Assembly (NCBI GenBank): GCA_002794775.1
Contig: NBAY01000005.1
Location: forward strand, 496,001-560,000
DNA length: 64,000 nt
Source of the DNA: Porodaedalea pini
Taxonomy: Eukaryota > Basidiomycota > Agaricomycetes > Hymenochaetales > Hymenochaetaceae
Reading direction: 5' to 3'
Part shown: piece after piece, positions 24,231 through 33,882 of the stretch
Numbering within the stretch: position 1 is the stretch's first letter
Layout: every line of letters starts with the position of its first letter
Made by a program: the position numbers and the translations under genes
The notes under the pieces: generated by a model
Told to the model about the DNA's origin: nothing
The model's input: the letters and a program-made list of their open reading frames with translations, nothing else
Database searches by the model: none

Positions 24231-24439
24231 GGCAAAAATCCAGGCCCAAACGTGCTACTTGCCACGTTGGTCGTCGTCAAAGCATAAGAGAGCTGCGAGC
24301 GCAGTGGATCGCAGCGATGCAGTTCGCTGCCGATGCGTGGCGCAGCACGTGACTCATGTTTTGATGATGAGCGGTCGCGTCTTTCACTTGGCTCAAGCTC
24401 CGACGTACAGTACGTACATGAACTCACCATAAAGAAAGT
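24231..24439. promoter_or_regulatory. Bidirectional promoter SET gene / UGO1 with overlapping E-box and AP-1/Gcn4-type site
   Basis: 209 bp between divergent start codons. CACGTG (24346-24351) overlaps TGACTCA (24350-24356). CACGTG is the Cbf1/bHLH core and TGACTCA the Gcn4/AP-1 core in fungi. Function is inferred from motif and position only. Confidence 0.5.
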
Positions 24440-26120
24440 ATGAGTGCTGCTGGCGGGTCTCTTCGCGACCTCTACTCTGAGCCACCCACAGCCTGGTCCT
24501 TCATTCCGCCGGCGAACAATGGTTCTGCTCCTGCGCCAGGCGGTCCTACAGCAAGGGTAGACTCAGTTCACTCGGCGCCCTCTTACCAGTGGTCTTCCCG
24601 CCCTCGACCCAACTCCATTTACGAGCTCTCTCCGGACCTTGACTTCGAGCCATCCGCTCCGAATGCGATAGCCCTCCTTCGTGCAGCTGCTGCATCGGCT
24701 ATACTTCAGTACCTCGGAACCGCCGTCGCGAACCCTTGGGAGGTTGGCAAGACGTTGCTCCAGGTGCAATATGTCCCGCGCGATGCTGTTGCGGTCGAGG
24801 ACACGGAGCCTCCAGAGGAAGAAGAAGTGGGCTTGATTCATTACATTTACGAAGGCATGAAGCTAATGACTAATGCATCCAATGCAGCCGAACGACGATA
24901 CATCTTCTGCGGACAACGAGGACAATTATTTTGCAGATGAGACGGACTCCTTGTCGCTTGTCAACACTCCACGTCCGACGGATGATCGTGGCTACATCAT
25001 CCGCCAAAATGTGTCCGATAGCGCAACTCGCCCAGACTGGGTCCTGCCGCCGGGCAACGTCAGTGGACCTGGGGAATGGTTAAGCAGGTCATCCGCTGGA
25101 AGCCAGAAGGATGGTTCGCATTGTGGAAAGGTAATTTATTTTTTCTTCTCGCCATACATTCGGACCCTGTCATTGATCCAGCGATTATTAAGGTACTTTT
25201 ACCGGCTGCGTGGAGGCTTTCTTAGAGTCCTCTTTGCAGCCTATCATCCACTCCGCCTTCACCCACCTATTCGCCGCCCTCGTTCTCGCACCGTCCCCTG
25301 ACGCCTTCGCGCGCGCGCATCCACTGCTTCTCCCGTTAGCTCTAAGCTCGCGACAGGCCTCCTGCTCTCCCCACTGGACCTCATCCGCACGCGCCTCATC
25401 GTGCAGACCTCGCTCCCGCGGCACCGCCGCTACGCTGGCCCGCTTGACGCGCTCAACCACATCCTCCTGCACGAGGGCGGCCTCCGCGGTATCTACCTCC
25501 ACCCGCAGCTCCTCTACCCAACGCTCCTTGACTGTACCCTCACACCTTTGGTGACCACCACGGCCCCCGCACTCGCAGCGCGTCTCTTCTCGCGCGTGAC
25601 CGGCATTGCTGCGGAGGACACACATCCGCTCGTGTCGGCGCTTACGCAGCTCGTTGGCGCGTGCGCTAGTTTGCTCGTGATTCTCCCCGTCCAGACCGTG
25701 CGTCGCCGACTCCAGACCCAGACCCGCGGCTCGGCACCACCACTCCCTACATGCGTTGAGGTACGGCGACGCCCGTATGCCGGGATCGTCGACACACTGT
25801 ACTCTGTGCTGACCGAAGAACGCTCGGATTTCCCGCTTCGTTCAAGGAAGCGGGAGCGCCGTGCGTCGCGTGCTCATGATAAGGGCAAAGGCAAGGAAGG
25901 CGCGGCGCACGAAGACACGGCAGAGCAGGGGAGCTGGTTGAGGAACACGGGTATTGGACAACTATATCGCGGGCTTGGAATGCGCGCGGGTGCAAGCGTC
26001 GTAGTTTTCTTGTAGGTCTGTTCAATTGTTTCACTTGACATGTAACTGACGAATTTCCGGACTAGATTATCCTTCATGGCTTCGGATTCGAGCGAGGGGG
26101 GCGGTTGGACTGAGTTGTAG
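24440..26120 (+). CDS. UGO1: Ugo1-like mitochondrial outer-membrane carrier/fusion protein, two apparent 1-nt frame breaks
   Basis: Mitochondrial carrier-fold protein needed for mitochondrial fusion in yeast. Exon 1 24440-24826 (MSAAGGSLRDLY, ANPWEVGKTLLQVQYVP), exon 2 24888-25130 (TRPDWVLPPGN, then MVKQVIRWKPEGWFALWKG), then 25193-26011 and 26066-26120. Carrier signatures are WALWKG-like, LLLSPLDLIRTRLIVQT and IGQLYRGLGMRAG. The frame must shift at the G run 25071-25074 and again near the C run 25332-25334; in both places one extra base in the run would restore continuity. A 47-nt intron (25293-25339) could alternatively explain the second shift but would delete residues of the family-like HPLLLP segment. 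Either homopolymer miscalls or a decaying gene. Confidence 0.82.
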
Positions 26121-26430
26121 AAGTCTGAAATAAATTTATCATGAGTAATTTCACTCTATCCTCTACTTAGTCCCTGTCCCATAATTTCGGAACCAAGCAA
26201 AATGCCCGACTCAGAACTAATAAGCAGCCTTCCCTCTCATAGCAAGATGGCAAGTTTTCCTCAATAAGTCAGCTTAGGTTAGGTCCGGGTTATGACAACA
26301 TCGTAGAAAAAACACAGACATAGAACAGTATATCATACAACAACAGATACTAAACAAAAGACGGATTTCTCTGAATTGTTTTTCATAAGTCCACCGAGAC
26401 CTGAGAGTAAAGAATGCTTAAAACGAGAGT
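26121..26430. other. Convergent intergenic spacer
   Basis: 310 bp between the 3' ends of UGO1 (+) and the Nudix gene (-). AT-rich; no gene seen. Confidence 0.5.
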
Positions 26431-28201
26431 TTACTGTGTGAAGAACCACCACGTTCCAAGTCCCAGGGCAACAAGGATGCCTATAGCACGCAGAACCAAG
26501 ACGATGACGAGTGCCTTGCGCACCGCAGCGTAGAACTGGTTCACGGCGGTTCCGATCCAGTTAACCCTATGAATCAACCAGCGATGTAAGTAATTTTCTT
26601 CATAAATGAAACCTAATGAAGGGAGAAGAGATTACTAACCTCCTGTCATGTGCACCACCAGTCCGTGCGCTTGCCTCCCAGCTGCGCAGTACCTGGCGAT
26701 AACGCTTGCCGAAGACCCAAATCCAGAAGTTGACGTCTGGGTACGAGAAGCGCGGGAAGACGGACCTAAAGAGTGAATCCACAATTCCAGTCTCAAACCC
26801 AATCAACGCATGCATTTAAAAACGAAGGACTCACGTCATACTCGGTGCAATGCTCGTACCAAGGCCCGTCACCTCATCGCGAGGATAATCATCCGGGAAG
26901 GGTGATGACGGAGAGTGCATGTGAGCAATGAAGTCTAGCGTCATACCCAACGACAGGCCCCAGAGCTTCAACACCTCCCGCCGTCCATCTTGTCCTGCAA
27001 CCGTCTTCTCGGGGTCCTGTCCAGACTTCTGCGTCCGTGAAGAGGTCGACTCGAGCAGAATGGCATTAAACTGCATGCTCCCTAGGAGCGTGCGCACAAT
27101 CAGGCGGAGTGTTGTGGAATGCCGCGGAGTGAGACGCGAAGAGACGTCAACAGTCACAGTTGTCCAGCGACGAGCGCCTGATGCGTTTTTCTTTAAACGC
27201 GGTGCGTCTGTGGAGGTCGAGGCAAGGAGTGACGAGAGTGGGATCCAGTGCATATGAGTCCCGGGTGCGGGGTCCGGTGCAGGAGTATGAGAAGTAACTT
27301 GGAGAAATACTACGTGCGCGGTTGGCCTCAATACGTCCAAAACGATGCCTATACATAGACGAAGAACTCACCATATGGCGAGAGGATCATGAGTAACCGT
27401 TTCCCGAGAGACGTAGTGATCTCGCGGTCATCGAGCTGGCCGATAAGCATGAAATCTTTCTCAGCGAGGTCGACGCCAATTTCCTCCCACGTTTGGCGCA
27501 TGGCTAACGTCTTGATAGTCAGTACATCTTTACAATTGAAGTAGCTCTACATACCAGTATAGAGTCCTCCTTCGTCGCCCTCCTCTGTTCTTCCGCCCGG
27601 GAAGGCGACATGCGCATCTTCCGCATTCCTGGGCGTATTCTGCGCGACACTTTTCTCGCTCTGCGGCGCGTCCCGTCTCAGGAAGAGTATCTCTGCAGTC
27701 ACGCGAGGCTCATTCACCCAGTCGAGAGCAAAGAAGTCTGTTAGAGTCTCGGGTACCGGGGTAGTCTGCGCGGACGACGAGGAAGCACCACTGAATGAGG
27801 ACGGGACGACGCGAATGATGATTGCCACTGCTGCACGACGCGGTTCTGGGTAGTTTACTAAGATTAGCACGCAGAGAACAAGCTAAAACGACAGGTCCAA
27901 CATGGATACACATACGGGTTTTCGGAGAGGCGATGATTCGCGGCGGAGTAGAGCGAATACGATGAAGCGCCCTAGAGAGTGCAGAGACCACACTAGCTGC
28001 TATTTGTACAAGCGTGAGACAACGTGCCTTGTACAGCAGGACGCTGAGGCAACGTACAATCAGACATTGGGGACGTGTCCGTCGTAGCACTAGCAAAACA
28101 GATCGTGTCGTTCGTCGCGGTCGCGTGAATACGTAGGTGGCACTCCGCGTCAATCTGTGTGGGGAATGGGGAGGATGTATATGGTCGGAAACAGCCGACA
28201 A
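26431..28201 (-). CDS. Nudix hydrolase (CoA-pyrophosphatase-like) with a C-terminal transmembrane helix
   Basis: The 5' part codes a Nudix fold: FPGGRTEEGDEGGLYT joined to AMRQTWEEIGVDL across an intron, fitting the CoA-hydrolase variant of the Nudix box (GGx..., RxxxEEIG, with Gln replacing the first Glu of REx2EE). Further exons encode LDDREITTSLGKRLLMILSPYG, VLRPTAHVVFLQVTS, then a family-specific region and VNFWIWVFGKRYRQVLRSWE. The last exon (26566-26431) encodes VNWIGTAVNQFYAAVRK followed by a hydrophobic segment (ALVIVLVLRAIGILVALGLG) and only WWFFTQ, so the protein would be tail-anchored. The true start is uncertain; the frame reaches back to an ATG at 28201 through an Arg-rich leader. 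Function as CoA/nucleotide pyrophosphatase is inferred. Confidence 0.82.
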
Positions 28202-28565
28202 ACTTTGGCTTACCTTATGTACGCATCATGGGGACCCACTGATCAGCTCAATATTAAGGTTACTCGATGACTTCCAAGACACCCAGGTAAGGTTAAGACC
28301 TCTATTTAAAATCACCCCGTTGTAAGAAAGAAAGTACTCATCATTTAGAGCTGATAAAAGAGTTATCGCATACGCAAACACGGGGTGTTTTACATAGCAA
28401 ACTACTTCTTTACGATGCAGGCTCATCTTCCCACCCTTCAAATAACTTTATGAAGCGTTGCTTTGGTTTCATGAAAGAGGGCCGGCTGGCATGGCAATAA
28501 GTGCTCTATTTGTAGAGGCAATGGAAATGAACCAGGAAAGTGGGAAAAAAAGTACTTATTCTAGG

Positions 28566-28574
28566 AAAAAAAAA
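28566..28574 (-). terminator. RNA polymerase III terminator of tRNA-Gln
   Basis: Nine consecutive A on the plus strand, that is T9 on the tRNA strand, 15 nt beyond the tRNA 3' end. Confidence 0.8.
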
Positions 28575-28589
28575 CGCAACAGGCCTAAG

Positions 28590-28677
28590 AGGTCCTACCC
28601 GGGATCGAACCGGGGTTACAGGAAATTCCAACCAAATAATTCAGAATCCTGTGTGATAGCCGCTACACTATAGAACC
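28590..28677 (-). tRNA. tRNA-Gln (anticodon CTG) with a short intron
   Basis: Reading the minus strand: acceptor GGTTCTA pairs with TAGGACC (one G-T), A box TAGTGTAGCGG, anticodon stem CAGGA / TCCTG with loop TT-CTG-A, B box GGTTCGATCCC and discriminator T. About 16 nt lie between the base 3' of the anticodon and the stem's 3' half, the canonical nuclear tRNA intron position; removing it leaves a ~72-nt tRNA. The anticodon CTG decodes CAG (Gln). Confidence 0.9.
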
Positions 28678-28984
28678 ACTACTGACATCGTTAGTGTATT
28701 AACTAGAAGGCGTTAATTCGACATACATCGTATCATATCTGAAGGAATCGGGTTCAGTTATATATTTTAATTTCCACAAAAATAGATTCTCCAGAATTTT
28801 TCGCAGCTTAAGTCTAGCATACAAATATTAATGAAAAAACAAGGCAGAGACTATGTACAACTTACAAGAGTGCGCTTAGTCATTACTGATCTACGTCCAG
28901 GTTGAACGCGCGTCACCGAACCACGCGTACAGACCAAGTTTCCGCAGACAGAATATTTCTTGCACTCAACAATCATCTTCAACA

Positions 28985-31318
28985 ATGGCGCGCATTTCTA
29001 GTTTCGTTTCATCTCAGCATATTTACTAACTAATTGGATAGCTCATCCGCGTTCGGTGCAAGGCGGGAAACTTCCGCTATGAATTGCAGCCCTCATCGAA
29101 TATCTCCGAGCTTGTCGAGAAAGTGAGCATGCGCACCTATGGCATCTATAGGCCCGTCTCACGATTTTTGCCAGATAGTTGAGAGTGTGAAGGCGGATCC
29201 ATCGTCTATCACGCTTTCGGATCAACCTAGAGGAGGGGAGAAGAGCGTCACTGAGCTGAAGGGCAGAACCCTCGCGGCGTTAGGTTTGAAGTGCGTAACT
29301 ATTCAGGTGTATCGTTCTAGGACTGCACTGACAGACACTACTAAGACATGGCGATCTTCTCTTCGTCTCATATCAAGACGCAGAATCAGATCCCCCACAG
29401 GCTTCATCCGCTCCGGTTGGAGAGTCAACTACATCTGTACTGTATCCTCCCGCAGACGCCACACACCGACCTTGGGAGCTCGTGAAAGAAGACGCAGTAG
29501 ATGAGTATTGGCGCAAGCAGGATGGGATGATCCCACGAAGTCGTGACACGCGCTTCTGCAAGCACGGCGCAAACGCGATGTGCGACCATTGTATGCCGCT
29601 TGAGCCGTACGATCCTGCCTACCACGCCCAGGAAGGCATCAAACGTCTATCCTATCACGCATATATTCGCAAGTTGTCTCCTCCCAAATCTGCTTCCTCC
29701 TCAGCCTCTGCGGCACTCCCGCCCCTAGAGCCGCTATCGTACAAGGTGAAGGACCCTTGCCCGAACGGCAAGCACGCTCCGTGGCCCGAGGGTATATGCT
29801 CCTCATGTCAACCGTCCGCGATCACGTTGCAGCCACAGCCGTTCCGCATGGTCGACCATCTCGAGTTCTCAACGCACGAGATTGTGGACCGTTTCCTTGA
29901 CGTGTGGCGCCGCACCGGCGCCCAGCGCTTCGGCTGGCTCCTCGGCCGGTACGAGCCGTATGACAAGGTACCGATGGGCATAAAGGCTGTAGTTGAGGCG
30001 ATTCACGAGCCACCGCAGGAGGGTGAGCTCGATGGCTTAACGCTGGGCTTACCATGGGAAGACGAGAGCGCCCTCCGAGCGCTTGCGGCCGCAGCAGCCC
30101 CGCCGCTCACGATCGTCGGATACATCTTCACAGACTTGGATCCCTCAGAAGAGGATCGCACGAAAAATGTTTACAAGCGTCACTCATATTCGTTCTACCT
30201 TTCTTCGCTCGAGGTCATCTTCGCAGCTAGGCTACAGTTGCAGAATCCGACACCATCCCGTTCGTCCACCACCGGCAAGTTCTCTTCGCGATTGGTGACA
30301 GCAGTTGCAACCGCGACTGAGGAAGGAGGCGTCGATATCAACGCGTATCAGGTATCCGAGCAGGCGTGCGCGATGGTCGACGCGGATATGATCGAGGCCA
30401 GCGTGGACCCTGGGATTGTGCGCGTCAAGGAAGAGGAACGGACGGAAGGCTCTGCACGTTACATCCCGGATGTGTTTTTCAGATATAAGAACGAATATGG
30501 ACTAGATGTGCAGAAGAGCGCAAAACCTTGCTTCCCCGTGGAGTACCTTCTCGTGAACGTACGTTCTTCATACATTTTTTATCGCTTGTGCACAACGCTG
30601 AACTCGAATATACAGGTGACCCACGGTTTCCCTCAAAACCCATCGCCTCTGTTCATTTCAAACAAATTCCCCATTGAGAACCGACCGGGCCTTGAGTATC
30701 AAGATGTACAAAAAGTACTGAAGGAGTTCGCAAGACTCAAAGCACCAGAGATCACCAGCGATCCGACTTTCTCGCGGAAGGAGCCGGGCTTGTTCCACCG
30801 GATCGTGGAATACCTGAGCGACTGGCATCTCGTGTCGTTCTTACATACGACGGGCTTAGTCTCGGAGGTAACATACCCATCTCTACGTGAAACTTTTACT
30901 TGTATAGCTGACAAGGGTTTAGGATGACATGAAACTGCTCGTTCGCGCAGCTTCTTCCGCAAGTTCCGGGGACCCACAAGCGTTCTATGAACTTTTCCGG
31001 ACGAGCAGCTGGGAAACTCTCATGACATTCACCCGAGAGAATGCTGGTATGTATATTTCTCAACACTACTATAAGAGATACTCACGTCCTCTTGCATGCA
31101 TAGCAAATCAACCACAGCCGCAACAAGGCGCTGACACCGACATGGACGAGCTCCCTCAAGACATCCGGGATCAGATTGCTGCAATGGAGGCCCAGGCATC
31201 CGTTACTGATGCCGGGGTCGAGGCGACCTTGCAGAGTGTGCGCGTATGTCCACACTGTACATTCGAGAACAGTCACGGTGGCTCTGATTGCGAAGTATGC
31301 GGCCTACCTTTGGGTTGA
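28985..31318 (+). CDS. NPL4: Nuclear protein localization protein 4 (Cdc48 cofactor)
   Basis: Partner of Ufd1 that recruits ubiquitylated clients to Cdc48/p97 in ERAD and ribosome quality control. Phase-consistent exons: 28985-28987 (ATG only, see findings), 29042-29122, 29175-29290, 29346-30558, 30616-30867, 30923-31046, 31104-31318 (667 aa). Residues 1-80 are the ubiquitin-like domain (LIRVRCKAGNFRYEL), then the NPL4 zinc fingers (FCKHGANAMCDHCMPLEPYD, CPNGKHAPWPEGICSSC), the MPN-like NPL4 domain (VDRFLDVWRRTGAQRFGWLL) and a C-terminal RanBP2/NZF finger (VCPHCTFENSHGGSDCEVCG). The N-terminal exon is the only uncertain part. Confidence 0.94.
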
Positions 31319-31981
31319 TCGAACCCCGCCTTCATTCTTGGCTGTGATGTCCGATAGTGTACCGAGTAACATGTCTGTTGTGGAAATGATTACCGTTGTC
31401 ACCTTTATCTTCCCGAGGAGTGCGTGAGGAGAGAAGTGTTGAAAATCCTTTGGGGAGGGAGTCATGGCTTATCGTTCGATTATCTCAACCAATTTTACTA
31501 CGACGCTTAACTCTAACTTTGAGTCTGTTTAAAGAAGCAGGAGCGCGTCTCGGACGCGTCTTTCTCACGTGACTCTCTGCTCTCCTTAAAAGTACGATTG
31601 ACCTTGATTCGTTCTTGGTCCTTTGTACCTCGAAGAACACGATTATCAAGGATGTATACTCCGCCGCGGTACCGATACGTGTTTCTGGATAGAATGTTAG
31701 CTCTTGGGAAGCGCAGAACATGACTGGCTCGTCACTGGGCTGAGTTCCTCATTTGGACTCTAATGCACGTCATCTTGTGTGCGTATTGCGAATCGTTATC
31801 TTCTGAGCACGCTGCGGTGTTCTGCCTGCGCCAGCGTGATATTTGGCTCGTAAAGAACACAGCCAGTGATGTATAGCGGCACTAGAAGCACCGATTGCGT
31901 GCGTACCACCTCGTCTCCGTCCTCGCCTCACCTTCGCCGCGCTTCAAGCGACTTGAAAGTCCCCCGGAAACGCGCGCGCAC
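31319..31981. other. Promoter/intergenic region upstream of the bZIP gene
   Basis: 663 bp between the NPL4 stop and the chosen bZIP ATG. It holds a perfect TCACGTGA palindrome (31565-31572). The frame of the bZIP gene stays open upstream to ~31890 without an ATG, so an unseen first exon is possible. Confidence 0.5.
31565..31572. promoter_or_regulatory. TCACGTGA palindrome (Cbf1/bHLH-type site)
   Basis: Exact 8-bp palindrome 410 bp upstream of the Cys-3/MetR-like bZIP start. In yeast TCACGTGA recruits Cbf1-Met4-Met28 to sulphur genes; a role here is inference. Confidence 0.45.
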
Positions 31982-33386
31982 ATGCGCCTGGATACTATGC
32001 TGGCTACTGCAGGCGACTCGTCAGACCTGACTGTGCAAAGGAGCGCGAACGCGGACCTCAAGTTGGATATCTCGTCTGCTGCGGAACAGCGCGTCGCGGA
32101 GTCGGTCAACCAGGAGCTCGACTACTGGGAGAAGCTCGTGTTCTCGTTTGATATGGAGCGTGACCAGGGCGGTCCTCCCCCGCCTGATACGGCATCGAAT
32201 CCGAGGGGGAGGACAAAGAGGAGAGCAGAGCCGGCACAGCCGGCTGGGATCTCTTCGATGGGCTCGGGACTGCCGTCGTCAAGTGGCAGCGCGAGCCAGT
32301 CGCACGGCCAACGGCCTATGGACTCGCGACATATACCTAACTCATCATTCTCCTCCAATCCTCCCAACATGGCTGGCCAGATGCAAAACCCTCAGTTAGC
32401 CCAGCTCAACCAGCTCGCCGGCCTCGACCCATATACGCTTGCCCACCTTGCTGCCCTTTCTGCCCTTCAGAATGGACAACACACTCCTGGTTCGCAGCCA
32501 AACCCAGCGGACCCCTTCGCAATTCTCAGACAGGTGCAGGGACTGCTATATCCTTTTGGAAATGCCAACCCGGGAAATGGAGGTTCCTTACCAGGACTTG
32601 CACAGGGATTTTCGCAGCAGCAGTCAAACTCGTCGCACCATCCGTCCAGTGGTTCCAATCGCAGTGGCGCACAACAATCCGCGCAGAACCCTATGACAGA
32701 GTCTTCAGGTCATCCTTGGCCTTCGCAGCTGCCAGGGATAGGCTCTATTCAGTTCCCTATGCAGTCACTCGATCCTTCCCTCATTGGACAGCTATCGCAA
32801 TTACCTCCTCTGATGCTCCCGAACGCATATTCTCAGCCAACACAGACGCCGGGAGCGGGTCCATCGTCTGGCGGCTCGCGTGCACGTAGCAGGAGTACGG
32901 CCTCTGCAAGTAGTCCTTCTACCCCAATCAGCCCTACCAACTCGCGGGCAGCATCGTTAATGGACGAGGCAGCCATCGCGGAGGACAAGAGACGCAGAAA
33001 TACAGCTGCTTCAGGTATAATTTAATCTAAACATAATTGATCGTATTCGTTGCTTATATTTGTTTTTTTTTAAAGCGCGCTTTCGGATAAAGAAGAAACA
33101 CAAGACGCTTGCCCTCGAACGCTCAGTGGTCGAGCTTGAAGCGCGTGCAGATGATCTAGAGCGTGAGGCGGCGGAGCTGCGCCGCGAGAACGGGTGGTTG
33201 AAAGAGATGCTGATCATGAAGGGGCGGAGTGTCCGTGCTCAGGCCTCGGCTGTAGCTGCTCAGATGGATGAGGATGAGGAGGATGAGGCCTCCGGGAATG
33301 AGGGCGAAGAAGATAACCACGATGTTGTAGAAGAGCCAGAGGATGCTTCGAGCAAGAAGGAGAAGGGGAAGGAAAAGGCGACTTAA
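31982..33386 (+). CDS. bZIP transcription factor, Cys-3/MetR/Met4-type
   Basis: Nuclear DNA-binding regulator. Exons 31982-33014 and 33076-33386 join in phase (447 aa). The N-terminal three quarters is Pro/Ser/Gln-rich and activation-domain-like (AQLNQLAGLDPYTLAHLAAL). The basic region spans the exon junction: DKRRRNTAAS + ARFRIKKKHK, the form typical of the fungal sulphur regulators Cys-3/MetR. It is followed by a leucine zipper (LERSVVELEARADDLEREAA, ELRRENGWLKEMLI) and an acidic tail (DEDEEDEASGNEGEEDN). Other in-frame ATGs at 31997 and 32154 are possible starts. Its convergent neighbour is a TauD-type dioxygenase, a class regulated by Met4-like factors in yeast (JLP1). Confidence 0.88.
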
Positions 33387-33882
33387 TATTGCAGTTGGAC
33401 GAAATTTCTATCCAGAATCATATGTTCTCATGTCATGTCAAATACCCGCTCACACTCACATTTTTGCTTTTCTTTTGGCTCTTCCTGCTATCTGTAGTGT
33501 TCTTTGCCTGTTTCGGGGGTTCAGATATTGTACTACCGTATCGATTTTTTCTTCTCTGAGACGAGATTTACTCCTGAGGTCTAGAATCAAGTTTTTCTTA
33601 TATTTACTACATTACGAAGCGTCCCGGATACCAAGTGGATGTCGATGAGCGACCTCGAGGTCGCAGACTCTAAGCTTTAGAAGAACATCCCTGCTCATGA
33701 GAGCTGATGACATCTCTTACTGTAAGAATGCTTGGAATGATTGTAATCCACAGCACGCACTCAGTAGTAAGGACCCAGATGAACAGGCTAGCACGATGAG
33801 TATACTTGCTTAACATTTTTATGCATCCTTTATATTCGTTTACGTTTTTCTTCGACATGTCACTGGCATCCAGCGACTGGTA
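33387..33882. other. Convergent intergenic spacer
   Basis: 496 bp between the bZIP (+) and dioxygenase (-) stop codons. No gene features recognised. Confidence 0.5.

Noticed and set aside
25293..25339. A 47-nt intron as the explanation of the second UGO1 frame break
   Set aside because: It is phase-consistent but has a non-consensus donor (GTCCCC) and would delete the family-like HPLLLP segment; one missing C in the C run explains the data better. Kept as an alternative.
31895..31981. Extending the bZIP protein to the start of its open frame
   Set aside because: No ATG exists there; the frame opens at a TTG, which nuclear genes do not normally use.
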